Shown: positions 37,823-47,368 of the stretch, piece after piece | Position numbering within the stretch: position 1 is the first letter of the stretch | How the letters are laid out: the number at the start of each line of letters is the position of its first letter | NCBI RefSeq assembly: GCF_004331485.1 | Contig: NZ_SJKD01000003.1 | Span: 620,001 to 684,000 of the forward strand | Direction: 5' to 3' | DNA length: 64,000 bases | DNA from: Kribbella capetownensis | GTDB lineage: Bacteria > Actinomycetota > Actinomycetes > Propionibacteriales > Kribbellaceae | Notes under the pieces: generated by a model | Told to the model about the DNA's origin: nothing | Databases searched by the model: none | The model's input: only the letters and a program-made list of their open reading frames with translations | Program-made: the position numbers and the translations under genes

Positions 37823-39052
37823 GTGCAGGTCACCGAGACCGTCGAGATCACCGGCCACCTGATGGACTCCGGGCTGCTGTCCCGGGTCCTGGACGACATC
37901 CGCGGGTACGGCGGTGAGTACACGCTGGACAAGTTCGACCTCGGCTACGACAAGGACGACCCGTCCACGGTCCGGATGACTGTCGGTGCCGAGGACGAGG
38001 AGTCGCTGCAGCGGCTGCTGATGCGGATCCAGACCAAGGGCGCGAACCTGGTCGACCCCGGCACGCCGGAGATCACCGAGGTGTCCCAGGACGGCGTCTT
38101 CCCGGACGGCTTCTACTCCACCACCAACCTGCCGACCAAGGTCCGGCTCGGCGGCCACTGGGTCGCGGTGCAGAACCCGGAGATGGACTGTGGCCTGCTG
38201 GTCGAGGGTGAGACCGTGCGCACGATCCCGATGTCGGACGTGAGGGCCGGGATGCGGATCATCACCAGCGCCCAGGGCGTCAAGGTCACTCCCCCGATCG
38301 TCGCGAACGCCGAGGAGTCGTTCGGCTTCATGGAGTCGGACGTGTCCAGCGAGAAGCCGCAGCGGGTGCTGGTCATGCAGGTCGCCGACGGCATGCGCGA
38401 GGCGAAGGCGAACGGCCAGAAGGTGCTCTGGGTCGGCGGCCCCGGCATCGTCCACACCGGCGCCGCGCCGGCGATGGTGGCGCTGGTCGAGGCCGGGTTC
38501 GTCGACGTCCTGTTCGCCGGGAATGCGCTGGCCACCCACGACATCGAGTCCTCGCTCTACGGGACGTCGCTCGGCGTCGACCTGGCCCGCGGTCGCGGCG
38601 TGGAGCACGGTCACGAGCACCACATCCGTGCGATCAACACGATCCGTAAGGCCGGCTCGATCGCAGCCGCGGTGGAGCAGGGCGTGCTCACCTCGGGCGT
38701 CATGCACGCGCTGGTGAAGAAGGGGAAGAACTTCGTCCTGGTCGGGTCGGTGCGCGACGACGGCCCGCTGCCGGACGTGTACACCGACGTACTCGAGGGT
38801 CAGCGGGCGATGCGGGCCGAACTGCCCGGCGTGGGCTACTGCCTGATGGCCGCGACCATGCTGCATTCGGTTGCCACCGGCAACATCCTGCCGTCGTCCA
38901 TCCCGCTCACCTGCGTCGACATCAACCCGGCGACGGTGACCAAGCTGGCCGACCGCGGCTCCTCCCAGGCCCGCGGCATCGTCACCGACGTCGGCCTGTT
39001 CATCGAGCACCTGGCGCGCGAACTGTCCCCGACGTACGCCGACGGCAAGTAG
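37823..39052 (+). CDS. LOR/SDH (TIGR00300) family protein, ornithine cyclodeaminase-like
   Basis: 409 aa from GTG 37823, preceded by gagggagg five bases away. An N-terminal LOR-type domain (about 1-110) precedes a Rossmann-like C-domain with VLWVGGPGIVHTGAAPAMVAL, LFAGNALATHDIES and GRGVEHGHEHHIRA. Relatives include archaeal ornithine cyclodeaminases and the C-terminal part of cyanobacterial ArgZ/AgrE arginine enzymes. It may convert ornithine to proline; no other arginine or proline gene is nearby, so the reaction is inferred. Confidence 0.78.
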   Translation: MQVTETVEITGHLMDSGLLSRVLDDIRGYGGEYTLDKFDLGYDKDDPSTVRMTVGAEDEESLQRLLMRIQTKGANLVDPGTPEITEVSQDGVFPDGFYSTTNLPTKVRLGGHWVAVQNPEMDCGLLVEGETVRTIPMSDVRAGMRIITSAQGVKVTPPIVANAEESFGFMESDVSSEKPQRVLVMQVADGMREAKANGQKVLWVGGPGIVHTGAAPAMVALVEAGFVDVLFAGNALATHDIESSLYGTSLGVDLARGRGVEHGHEHHIRAINTIRKAGSIAAAVEQGVLTSGVMHALVKKGKNFVLVGSVRDDGPLPDVYTDVLEGQRAMRAELPGVGYCLMAATMLHSVATGNILPSSIPLTCVDINPATVTKLADRGSSQARGIVTDVGLFIEHLARELSPTYADGK

Positions 39053-39065
39053 ACCCCGGGCCCCG

Positions 39066-39071
39066 TAAACT
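39066..39071 (+). promoter_or_regulatory. -10 element, probable leaderless start of NTF2-like gene
   Basis: TAAACT, a near-consensus -10, is followed by seven bases and GTG 39079. Confidence 0.45.
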
Positions 39072-39078
39072 GCCCGGA

Positions 39079-39489
39079 GTGACCGAGAGCTTCGAGGCGT
39101 TCCTGGACCGGTTCGAGCAGGCCAACACGGCCTTCGTGAACGGGGACTCGTCGTTGTGGATGCCGCTGGTGTCGCACAGCGAGCAGACCTCGATCTTCGG
39201 TGGCTTCGGCGGGCTCGAGGTCGGCTGGTCGCAGGTCGGTCCGCGGTACCAATGGGCCTCGGCGCAGTTCCGCCACAGTGGCGCCAAGGTCGAGTTCGAC
39301 TACCTCGACAAGCACGTCGGCAGTGACACGGCGTACTCCGTCGCGATCGAGCGCTGCACGGTGAAGTACGTCGACCAGCCCGACGAGTTCCCGCACGTGC
39401 TGCGGGCCACGATGGTGTTCCGCAAGGAGGACGACGGCTGGAAGATCGTCCATCGGCACGCCGATCCGCTCGGCCCGCGAGGATCCTGA
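39079..39489 (+). CDS. NTF2-like / SnoaL-like protein
   Basis: 136 aa with a single cone-shaped NTF2-like domain: helix EAFLDRFEQANTAFVNGD, FGGLEVGWSQV and a sheet ending RATMVFRKEDDGWKIVHRHAD. Such proteins may be enzymes or ligand-binding modules. No active-site residue assignment is safe. It stands 26 bases after the LOR/SDH gene with its own promoter. Confidence 0.82.
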   Translation: MTESFEAFLDRFEQANTAFVNGDSSLWMPLVSHSEQTSIFGGFGGLEVGWSQVGPRYQWASAQFRHSGAKVEFDYLDKHVGSDTAYSVAIERCTVKYVDQPDEFPHVLRATMVFRKEDDGWKIVHRHADPLGPRGS

Positions 39490-39550
39490 CCTGACCGGCT
39501 TGTGCGGCTGGTTACAGCCGCCGAGGGCCGAGCGGGTGTTGGATGTCTCC

Positions 39551-40300
39551 ATGACGGAACTCGTGCATCTGACCGTGGCCGACGGCGTGGCGACCATCAC
39601 GCTCGACTCGCCGCACAACAAGAACGCACTCTCCCAGCAGTTCACCGGCGAGCTGCTGGAGCGGCTGGACGGCGTGGGCGCGGACGAAACGGTCCGGGTG
39701 ATCGTGATCCGGTCGGCGCTGGACGTGTTCTGCTCGGGAGCCGACCTGTCCGAGGCGACCACCATCGGCATGGGCATCGGCGCGCAGCGGATGGTCGACG
39801 TCCAACGGGCGATCGTCGCCAACCCGAAGCCGGTGGTCGCGCGGGTCGCGGGTCCGGTCCGGGCCGGCGGCATCGGCATCGTGGCCGCCGCCGATATCAG
39901 CGTCGCCGGGGCGAGTACGACCTTCGCGCTCACCGAGGTCAGGCTGGGACTCGCGGCGGCGACGATCTCGCTCACCGTGCTCCCCCGGTTGACCGATCGC
40001 GCCGCGGCGTACACCTTCCTCACCGGCAACAGCTTCGACGGCGCCGAGGCCGCGCGGCTCGGGCTGGTCACGGTCGCTGTCCCGGACGCCGACCTCGACA
40101 CCGCGGTCAACTCGGTCGTGGAGTCGCTGCTGATGGGCGTGCCGCAGGGCCTGGGCGAGACCAAGAAGCTGCTCAACCGCGAACTCCTCGCCGACATCGA
40201 TGCCCGCGGCAAGGATCTTGCCGACCTGTCGGCCAGTCTGTTCGGCTCCTCCGCGGCCCAGGAAGCAATGCTCGCCTTCCTCAACCGCAAGAAGAGCTAG
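39551..40300 (+). CDS. Enoyl-CoA hydratase/isomerase family protein
   Basis: 249 aa. Crotonase fold: [13 protein letters not shown] near residue 18, [17 protein letters not shown] with the oxyanion loop near 65, and [17 protein letters not shown] near 105-120. The usual second catalytic Glu position was not identified with confidence. It probably hydrates or isomerises an acyl-CoA thioester. Its last four bases overlap the convergent GH95 gene. Confidence 0.85.
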   Translation: MTELVHLTVADGVATITLDSPHNKNALSQQFTGELLERLDGVGADETVRVIVIRSALDVFCSGADLSEATTIGMGIGAQRMVDVQRAIVANPKPVVARVAGPVRAGGIGIVAAADISVAGASTTFALTEVRLGLAAATISLTVLPRLTDRAAAYTFLTGNSFDGAEAARLGLVTVAVPDADLDTAVNSVVESLLMGVPQGLGETKKLLNRELLADIDARGKDLADLSASLFGSSAAQEAMLAFLNRKKS

Positions 40301-42615
40301 ACCTTCAGACGCTGGGCGACTCCGGCGGTCAGGGTGACCGGGGTGCGGCTGTTGCCGTGGCGAATGGTGCGTTGCTGATCGCGGTCCGCGGTGAGGACTG
40401 CCTCGGAGCCGTCGGGTGACCAGGTGATGTCGACGGTCACGCCGCCGCGGGCGCGTAGGCCGGTGACCTGACCGGTCGTCCATTCAGTCGGCAGAGCCGG
40501 CAGGAGTTCGATCTCGTCGGTGTGGCTCTGGAGGAGCATCTCCGCGATGCCCGCGGTCGCGCCGAAATTGCCGTCGATCTGGAACGGCGGGTGGGCACAG
40601 AGCAGGTTCGGGTACACACCCGCGCCACTGCCGACGTAGTCCGTCTCGGTGTCGTCGGCAGGCATCAGGAACGCGCGCACAAAGCGGTGTGCCGCGGCCG
40701 CGTCGCGCAGCCGTGCCCTCAGGTTGATCTTCCAGGCCAGCGACCAACCGGTCGCGAGGTCGCCGCGGAGGTCGAGCGTCCGAGCCGCGGCAGCCGCCAG
40801 CGCGGGAGTGCGATCCGGCGTGATCGAGTCCCCGGGGTGTACGCCGATCAGATGCGACGTGTGGCGGTGGTGCGGATCGTCCTCGGTCAGGTCGGCAGCC
40901 CATTCCTGTAGTTGCCCCCGGCTGCCGATCGACGGCTCGGGGATCCGCTTGCGTGCCGCGGCGAATCGCTCGACCAACGGGTCGGTCAGCTCGAGCACCT
41001 CGGCGGACATCACGCACCGGTCGAACAGGTCGGCGATCAGGGCGAGGTCCATCGTCGCCGACACAGTCACCGACGCCGGCTCGCCATCCGGCGCGACGTA
41101 GTCGTTCTCGGGTGACGTGGACGGCGACGTACCGAGGCTGCCGTCGGGCAGCTCGGTCAGCCAGTCCAGGCAGAACTCCGCCGCACCCCGCAGTACCGGC
41201 CAGGCACGGTCGAGGAAGTCACGATCACCCGAGAACGCGTAGTGGTCCCACAGATGGCGGACCAGCCAGGCGCCGGCCATCGGCCAGTTGGACCACTTCG
41301 GGTTGCCGTCGACCGGGATCGTCCAGCACCACGCGTCGGCGTTGTGGTGCGCGGTCCAACCACCACAGCCGTACCGCTCCCGCGCCGTACGACGCCCTGC
41401 CTCGGCCAGGTGCTCGAGGTAGCTCAGCAGCGGTTCGTGGCACTCGGCGAGGTTGGTCGTCTCGGCGGGCCAGTAGTTCATCTCGGTGTTGATGTTGACC
41501 GTGTAGTTCGAGCTCCACGGCGGCTGGAGGATGTCGTTCCAGATGCCCTGCAGGTTGGTCGGCAGGCCGCCGGGCCGGGAGCTCGCGATCATCAGGTAGC
41601 GGCCGTAGTTGAAGATCAGCGCGGCGAGCGCGGGGTCGTCACCGTTCCGCAGCCGTACGTCGGTCGGTTGGTCGGCGCTGTCGGTGCCGGGCAGCTCGAG
41701 CGACGAACGGCGGAAGAGTGCCTGGTGGTCCTGCAGGTGCTCCGCGCGCAGGTCGTCGTACCCGCGGGCGAGGGCAGCGCGCACCTTCTCGTCGGTCTGG
41801 GCGAAGCAGTCCTCGGCCGATCGAGTAGGTGGCGTCGACGGGCCGTCGTACCCGGTGGCGGTCGACAGGACGACGGTGACGTCGGTGGCGTTCTCGATGG
41901 TCAAGCCCGTGTCGTCGGCACGGATCTCGCCGTCGGTCGTCGCCCGGAGCGAGATGGCTGCCGCCATCCCGCGGTCGGGCCCATCGGAGTAGTGGACAGG
42001 GTCGGGTACGTCGCGGTGCGGTGGCGCGACGTTCGCCGGCGCCTGGAGCAGGAGGCCAATGCCGTCGTCGGTCCGGTGCGTGCGGGCCTGCAGCTGCGAG
42101 GTGAGGCGGGCGGTCAGTCCGATCGGTTGCGACGCTGTGAGCCGGAGTACGAGGGCACCGGCCGGCTTGCTCACGAAGACCTGCTGCCGGACCACCAGAC
42201 CTCCGACCTCATACCCCGCCGTCGCGGTAGCCGTATCCAGGTCGAGCTCCCTGCGGTACCGCGTGACGCCGCCGGAGGTCGTGTACTCGAGCAGCAGGTC
42301 ACCGAGGGGCAGGTAGGCCTGCGAGTGGCCCGCCTGGAAGCCGCTCGCCAACTCCTCCGCGCGACGGATGTCGCCGGCCGCGACCGCGTCCCGGACCGCC
42401 TGCACTGCTTGGGCTCCGGTGTCGCCGAGCGGCGTCGACAGCATCCGCTGCGTCTCGGGACTCCCCGACCAGAGCGTCTCGTCGTTCAGGCCGATCCGGT
42501 CCGTGCCGGCACCGCCGAAGCACATGGCCCCGATCCGCCCGTTGCCGAGCGGAAGGGCCTCCAGCCACGTGCCTGCCGGGCGGTCGTAATACAGGGAACT
42601 CACCGAGGTACGCAT
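40297..42615 (-). CDS. GH95 alpha-L-fucosidase-like glycoside hydrolase
   Basis: 772 aa. The start [27 protein letters not shown] is the GH95 N-terminal beta-sandwich, and later parts have [36 protein letters not shown] and [13 protein letters not shown] of the (alpha/alpha)6 catalytic barrel. GH95 inverting enzymes release alpha-1,2-L-fucose or L-galactose. No signal peptide was seen, so it may act on imported oligosaccharides. No transporter is adjacent. Confidence 0.92.
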   Translation of the reverse strand: MRTSVSSLYYDRPAGTWLEALPLGNGRIGAMCFGGAGTDRIGLNDETLWSGSPETQRMLSTPLGDTGAQAVQAVRDAVAAGDIRRAEELASGFQAGHSQAYLPLGDLLLEYTTSGGVTRYRRELDLDTATATAGYEVGGLVVRQQVFVSKPAGALVLRLTASQPIGLTARLTSQLQARTHRTDDGIGLLLQAPANVAPPHRDVPDPVHYSDGPDRGMAAAISLRATTDGEIRADDTGLTIENATDVTVVLSTATGYDGPSTPPTRSAEDCFAQTDEKVRAALARGYDDLRAEHLQDHQALFRRSSLELPGTDSADQPTDVRLRNGDDPALAALIFNYGRYLMIASSRPGGLPTNLQGIWNDILQPPWSSNYTVNINTEMNYWPAETTNLAECHEPLLSYLEHLAEAGRRTARERYGCGGWTAHHNADAWCWTIPVDGNPKWSNWPMAGAWLVRHLWDHYAFSGDRDFLDRAWPVLRGAAEFCLDWLTELPDGSLGTSPSTSPENDYVAPDGEPASVTVSATMDLALIADLFDRCVMSAEVLELTDPLVERFAAARKRIPEPSIGSRGQLQEWAADLTEDDPHHRHTSHLIGVHPGDSITPDRTPALAAAAARTLDLRGDLATGWSLAWKINLRARLRDAAAAHRFVRAFLMPADDTETDYVGSGAGVYPNLLCAHPPFQIDGNFGATAGIAEMLLQSHTDEIELLPALPTEWTTGQVTGLRARGGVTVDITWSPDGSEAVLTADRDQQRTIRHGNSRTPVTLTAGVAQRLKV

Positions 42616-42669
42616 GAGCAGAGATCCTATGTCTAAGCCGCCCCCACTGAGACCCACCCAGGAGCGCCG

Positions 42670-44076
42670 CTACTGGCGGCGCTCGGTGCTGGACAGTTGC
42701 CGGTCGACGACGAAGTCGTTCGGGACGACGGGCAGCCGGCGTCGGCTCCTCACTAGGCGTGGCATCAGCCTTGGCGAGAACAGGGCTTGCGGCTCGTCGA
42801 TCAGGTTGAGCACGCGCAGGAACGCGGCACTCACGGCGGCGTCGACGGGGACCGCGGCCAGGACACGGTCGAGGTACTTGTTGACGACCTTGTCCATCCG
42901 GGTCTGAGTCGCGCCGACGGTCGTCGGATACCGCAGGTCTGAACCGGTCGCCAGCATCCATGACCCCTTGACCCGGGTGGCGATCACACCCTGTGCACCC
43001 TCGAGGGCACGAGGCAGATCCGCCGACGTACGGCACTCTGCCAGGATCCCCGTCAGCATCTCCGCCTCCTTCGCCGCGACCGTCATCCCCTGCCCGTACG
43101 CCGGGTTGAAGGCGCACAGACTGTCGCCGATCACGAGCAGGCGCCCGGGCATGGCCAGCTTCTCGTAGTGGCGCCAGCGATTCGCCGTACGGCGGTAACC
43201 CCAGATCGGCGAGGCCGGTTCGGCGACATCGATGATGTCGGACAGCAGCGGGCTGCGCAGGCTGGCCGCGAAGTCGCGGAACCCTTGCTCGTCGGTCGGC
43301 GGGTAGTCCCCACCACCACCGATCAGCGTCAGCACCCACCGGTTCCCCTCGATCGGGAACATGATCCCGCCACGCGAGTGGACCGGCGGAGCGGGCTGGA
43401 GATAGACCGCGTTCCAGCGAGCGGTGAACCCGGCAGGAATCTCGAACATCCTGGTCGCGTAGCCGAGGAACGAGTCGATGGTGCTCTCCTCCGGAGCCGC
43501 GAAGCCGGCGTCCGCCAGCCACTCGGGAAGCTTCGAGCCACGGCCGCTCGCATCAACGACCAGATCGGCGGGCAGCTCAGCGGTGGCCCCCGAGCGGCGA
43601 TCCCGTAGCCTCAGCCCGGCCACCTCGCCCGGCGGCCGAACGTTCAGGCCGGTGACCTCGTGCTCGGTGAAGAAGCGGAGGTTGGTCAGCTTCTCCACGT
43701 GGCTGCGCACGGTCCACTCGAGCAATGCACGGGTGGACGAAACGATCCGCTGGCTCGCCGGGAACGCTTGGCTCCATCGACCCGAGGGCGTCAGCCAGGC
43801 CATCTCCGTCGGCAAGCCCAACGGCACCGCACCCGCGGCGATCAAGTCGCTCCCGACGCCGGGCAACAAGCGCTCGACGACCTCCATCCCACCGGCCCAG
43901 AAGGCGTGCAGATGGCGCGTCTGTGGCACCCCCTTGCGGACCTCCGGGCCGTCAGGCAGCCGGTCGCGCTCGATGATGGTGACCTGGTCGAACCGGTCGG
44001 CCAGCACCCGTGCGGTCAGGATGCCGGCCATGCTGCCGCCGATGACCACGGCGTGGCCCAGTCGGTCGTCGTTCAT
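42670..44076 (-). CDS. FAD-dependent monooxygenase-like protein
   Basis: 468 aa. HAVVIGGSMAGILTARVLAD (residues 8-27) is the FAD-binding start with GxxxAG spacing, and VIGDSLCAFNPAYGQGM near 300 matches the GD motif of aromatic hydroxylase/halogenase flavoproteins. A geranylgeranyl-reductase-like alternative is possible. Substrate unknown. It is divergent from the wHTH-hydrolase gene (174 bases between starts), which may control it. Confidence 0.82.
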   Translation of the reverse strand: MNDDRLGHAVVIGGSMAGILTARVLADRFDQVTIIERDRLPDGPEVRKGVPQTRHLHAFWAGGMEVVERLLPGVGSDLIAAGAVPLGLPTEMAWLTPSGRWSQAFPASQRIVSSTRALLEWTVRSHVEKLTNLRFFTEHEVTGLNVRPPGEVAGLRLRDRRSGATAELPADLVVDASGRGSKLPEWLADAGFAAPEESTIDSFLGYATRMFEIPAGFTARWNAVYLQPAPPVHSRGGIMFPIEGNRWVLTLIGGGGDYPPTDEQGFRDFAASLRSPLLSDIIDVAEPASPIWGYRRTANRWRHYEKLAMPGRLLVIGDSLCAFNPAYGQGMTVAAKEAEMLTGILAECRTSADLPRALEGAQGVIATRVKGSWMLATGSDLRYPTTVGATQTRMDKVVNKYLDRVLAAVPVDAAVSAAFLRVLNLIDEPQALFSPRLMPRLVRSRRRLPVVPNDFVVDRQLSSTERRQ

Positions 44077-44250
44077 GATGAAACTCCCCCTTGGATGGAA
44101 CGGGGGCGGCCACCCCTAGCCGCCACCCGTCGGATCACCGTCGCAGCTCCCGCGCCCGCGAGTCATGAAGAAGATGTGCAGAGATCCCGAGATCGACTGC
44201 GGTCCACGCCGCGGCCGGATCGTGGCAGACTCGATCGGAGGGGCCTGACG

Positions 44251-45432
44251 ATGTATCGCTTCCGCGACTGCGAAGTGGATCCCCGCGGTTTCGTACTCCG
44301 GCGGGGCGGCGATCAGGTGCGCGTCGAGCGCCAGGTGTTCGGTGTCCTGGTCCATCTGATCGAGCACCGCGATCGCGTCGTACCCAAGGTCGAGCTTCTC
44401 GACGCGGTCTGGGGAAACCGCTTCGTCAGCGAGTCCGCGCTGACCAGCCGGCTGAAGGACGCTCGCCGCGCCGTGGGGGACGACGGGCACCGGCAGGAAG
44501 TGATCGCCACGGTGCACGGGGTCGGTTACCGCTTCGTCGCGGCGGTCGAGGTGATGGGCGATCCGGGCCTGCCGCCGGTTCCGGCGGCGCGGATGGTCCA
44601 GGAGATCCACTACTGCGACTCCCCCGACGGCGTACGACTCGCGTTCGCGGTCTGTGGCGAGGGCCCGCCGCTGGTGAAGGCCGCGAACTGGCTCACGCAC
44701 CTCGACCACGAATGGAGCAGCGTCATCTGGCGGCACTGGATCCAGTGGCTCGCGGGTGCCCACTACCTGGTCCGGTATGACGAACGCGGCAGCGGACTCT
44801 CGGACTGGGACGTGTCCGAGTTCGGTCTCGACGCGTGGGTCGAGGATCTCGAAGTCGTGGCCGACTCCGCCGGCGTGGACCGGTTCCCCTTGCTCGGTGT
44901 CTCGCAGGGCGGCGCGGTCGCGATCGAGTACGCCGTACGGCACCCGGACCGGGTCAGCCGGCTCGTTCTGGTCGGTGCCTACTCACGCGGCCGGCTCGCC
45001 CGTGCGACCTCCGACGAGGAGCGGCAGGAGGCATCCCTCGACCTGGCGCTGGGACGAGTGAGCTGGCGCCGCGACGACGCGACGTTCCGGCAGGTGTTCG
45101 CCAGCCAGTTCCTGCCGGACGCGCCGCGGGAGACGTGGGACGCGTTCAACGAACTGCAGCGGGCCACCACGTCCGTGGAGAACGTCGTACGGTTCCTGGA
45201 CGCGTTCGCGCACATCGATGTCTCAGCCGTGGCGCCGAATGTTCGCTGTCCCACTCTGATCGTGCATGCACGGCGCGACATCCGGGTGCCCGAGTCGCAG
45301 GCGCACGAACTGGCCAAGCTCATCCCGGGCAGCCGGCTGGTGTTCCTGGACAGCGGCAACCACATCATCACCGAGCACGAAGCCGCCTGGCCGGTGCTGG
45401 TCAGCGAGGTCAACCGATTCCTGGCGAACTGA
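44251..45432 (+). CDS. Fusion of winged-helix DNA-binding domain and alpha/beta hydrolase
   Basis: 393 aa from ATG 44251 behind cggaggggcc. Residues 1-100 are an OmpR/CadC-type winged helix (DQVRVERQVFGVLVHL, LLDAVWGNRFVSESAL, VIATVHGVGYRFVA). Residues 115-393 form an alpha/beta hydrolase: nucleophile GVSQGG near 218, acid in HARRDIRVPES near 343 and His in SGNHIITEH near 371, so the catalytic set looks complete. There is no transmembrane helix. It may be a one-component regulator whose hydrolase fold senses or consumes a ligand. Its 3' end overlaps the convergent endonuclease-family gene by 23 bases. Confidence 0.85.
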   Translation: MYRFRDCEVDPRGFVLRRGGDQVRVERQVFGVLVHLIEHRDRVVPKVELLDAVWGNRFVSESALTSRLKDARRAVGDDGHRQEVIATVHGVGYRFVAAVEVMGDPGLPPVPAARMVQEIHYCDSPDGVRLAFAVCGEGPPLVKAANWLTHLDHEWSSVIWRHWIQWLAGAHYLVRYDERGSGLSDWDVSEFGLDAWVEDLEVVADSAGVDRFPLLGVSQGGAVAIEYAVRHPDRVSRLVLVGAYSRGRLARATSDEERQEASLDLALGRVSWRRDDATFRQVFASQFLPDAPRETWDAFNELQRATTSVENVVRFLDAFAHIDVSAVAPNVRCPTLIVHARRDIRVPESQAHELAKLIPGSRLVFLDSGNHIITEHEAAWPVLVSEVNRFLAN

Positions 45433-46126
45433 GCTCGATCAGCATCGGGAGGTGGTCCGATGCGGCGGGGAGGTCGGGGCGCGCCGAGGCGGGGACGGGG
45501 ATGATGCGGGCAGTCAGGTTGGGACTGGCGTGGGCGCCGTCGATGCGCTTGTGGGGGTTGGAGGAGCTGTACGTCGGGCCGGCGTCGGCGCCGAGGTCGG
45601 TGAGGCCCTCGGCGGCGAGACGCTTCCAGACCGGGCCGTCGGGCTCTTCGTTGAGATCGCCGACGAGGAGGTACGGGAGGTTGAAGGAGCGGCAGCCTCG
45701 CAGGACCTGTTCGAGTTCGTGCCGGCGGCCGCGGATGTGCAGGCCGAGGTGGCAGACGATCAAGGCCAGATTCGTCGGGCCGAGGGTGACGCGGCCGCCG
45801 ACGGCGCCGCCGGGGAGCTGGGTCGCGATGAGGTTGAGCCGGCGTCGTACGAACGGGCGCCAGATCCGCCAGTGCAGCGGCTCCACCAGATCGGTGCCAT
45901 CGGCAACCAGGATCGCGTTCCGGGCCGACGCGGCGACGTACAGCATGCCGAAGCTCGCCGCCATCGCACGCCGCTTCCGCCGGGTCCCCCACCAGGTCGG
46001 CGCTTCCTGCACCAGCATCACGTCCGGCGCACACACCCTCACCACCCGCGCGAGCGCAGCCCGATCATCCCCCCACCGATGCACGTTGTACGACAACACC
46101 CGCAGCAGAGGCGGGCCTTCACTCAT
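45410..46126 (-). CDS. Endonuclease/exonuclease/phosphatase family protein
   Basis: 238 aa. The fold is shown by LRVLSYNVHRWGDD (Asn), the VQEAPTWW Glu near residue 40, LIVCHLGLHIRGR, VGDLNEEPDG (Asp/Asn pair) near 175 and the final SDHLPMLIEL (Asp-His). These make up the Mg-dependent phosphodiesterase active site. It could cut DNA, RNA or phospho-lipid/sugar bonds. It overlaps the ROK gene by four bases, and the two are co-transcribed. Confidence 0.85.
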   Translation of the reverse strand: MSEGPPLLRVLSYNVHRWGDDRAALARVVRVCAPDVMLVQEAPTWWGTRRKRRAMAASFGMLYVAASARNAILVADGTDLVEPLHWRIWRPFVRRRLNLIATQLPGGAVGGRVTLGPTNLALIVCHLGLHIRGRRHELEQVLRGCRSFNLPYLLVGDLNEEPDGPVWKRLAAEGLTDLGADAGPTYSSSNPHKRIDGAHASPNLTARIIPVPASARPDLPAASDHLPMLIELSSPGIG

Positions 46127-47256
46127 GCTTCAGGGTCGCCGTTCAGGTCCGCGTGCTGGAGGTCGGGGTCGGCGCGCATTCCGGTACGCCGGGCGGCCGA
46201 CTTGCGGGCTGCTCGTTCGAGCCGCGTGGAGCGACTCCGGGCGGCCGCGGTCTTCGCGGTCACGGCGGTCGTCTTCACGCGGACCCGGCGCAACCAGGTC
46301 GCCTCTTCCCGAGCGAGGTCAGCAGCACCGACGAGACCAGCCTCCGGGCCGAGGACAGCACGCACGATTCGCGCCTCCGGTCGGAACCCGCGACCGGTCA
46401 GCGTCCGCTTGAACGCCTCCCGGGCCGGCGCCAGCAGCAGCTCCCCAGCGTCCGACACACCGCCACCGATCACGAACGTGCCCGGATCCAGCGCGGCGGC
46501 CAGGTTGGCCAGACCGATCCCGAGCCACCGGCCGACGTCCTCGAGCAACTCGACCGCTACCGGATCGCCGTCCTTGGCCAGCTCGGTCACCATCGGACCG
46601 TTGATCTTGCGCGGATCGCCGCCGGCCGCGCGCAACAGGTTGTGCGCCACCGGCGAACCCGACAGCGCCAGCTCCCGCGCCTCCCGGGTCAGCGCGTTGC
46701 CGGACGCGTACTGCTCCCAGCAGCCGCGGTTGCCGCACTCGCACCGATGCCCGCCCGGCACGACCTGCATGTGCCCGAACTCGCCCGCGATACCGAACTT
46801 CCCGCGCTGCAGCGCACCGTCGTTCAGGATCGCGCCGCCGATGCCGGTGCCGAGCGTGACACAGACCAGGTGGCTCTCACCCTGCCCGCCGCCGAAGCGC
46901 CACTCCGACCAAGCCGCCGCGTTCGCGTCGTTCTCGACCACGACCGGCAGCCCGAGCCTGCGCTCGACCGCGTCCCGCAGCGGCTCGTGCCGCCAGGCCA
47001 GGTGCGGTGCGAACAGCACCGACGACCGGGTCCCGTCGACGAACCCGGCCGCGCCGATGCCGACCGCGATCACGTCGTGCCGGGACTCCAGGTCGCGGAC
47101 GATCTCCGCGATCGCGTCCTCGGTCTCCTTCGGATCCGTCGTCGGCGTGTCCCGCCGCACCCGGTCCAGGATGTTGGCCTCCGGGTCGACCACCCCGGCG
47201 GCGACCTTGGTCCCGCCGATGTCGATCCCGATCGTCAAAGCCTGCGTCAGAGCCAC
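46123..47256 (-). CDS. ROK-family glucokinase paralogue 1
   Basis: 377 aa, GTG start. ROK fold: GIDIGGTKVAAGVVD (phosphate loop), VVENDANAAAWSEW with the catalytic Asp, TLGTGIGGAIL, EFGHMQVV, and the zinc motif CECGNRGCWEQYASG. A basic, Ala/Arg-rich tail of about 60 residues after 315 is extra relative to paralogue 2. It likely phosphorylates glucose or another aldose with ATP. A 14-bp hairpin separates it from paralogue 2, so it may have its own promoter. Confidence 0.88.
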   Translation of the reverse strand: MALTQALTIGIDIGGTKVAAGVVDPEANILDRVRRDTPTTDPKETEDAIAEIVRDLESRHDVIAVGIGAAGFVDGTRSSVLFAPHLAWRHEPLRDAVERRLGLPVVVENDANAAAWSEWRFGGGQGESHLVCVTLGTGIGGAILNDGALQRGKFGIAGEFGHMQVVPGGHRCECGNRGCWEQYASGNALTREARELALSGSPVAHNLLRAAGGDPRKINGPMVTELAKDGDPVAVELLEDVGRWLGIGLANLAAALDPGTFVIGGGVSDAGELLLAPAREAFKRTLTGRGFRPEARIVRAVLGPEAGLVGAADLAREEATWLRRVRVKTTAVTAKTAAARSRSTRLERAARKSAARRTGMRADPDLQHADLNGDPEA

Positions 47257-47297
47257 TGCACGACCCTCCTCGCCGTACCCCCAGCCCCCGCCGGACT

Positions 47298-47342
47298 AGG
47301 TCGTGTCTGCTCGCTACGGCGCGTGACCAGCAGACACGACCT
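47298..47342 (-). terminator. 14-bp perfect stem between the two ROK genes
   Basis: AGGTCGTGTCTGCT (47298-47311) and AGCAGACACGACCT (47329-47342) pair perfectly around a 17-base loop. It lies after the stop of ROK paralogue 2 and before the start of paralogue 1. The length suggests a terminator of the long-stem actinobacterial type without U-tail, or a protein-binding site. Confidence 0.5.
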
Positions 47343-47368
47343 GACTCCAGTATCCCGCGCGGCGCCGA

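Noticed and set aside
36197-39010. A 937-codon open frame antisense to the esterase and LOR/SDH genes
   Set aside because: Same artefact: low-information composition, no start site with ribosome signal, and it covers three recognisable genes on the other strand.
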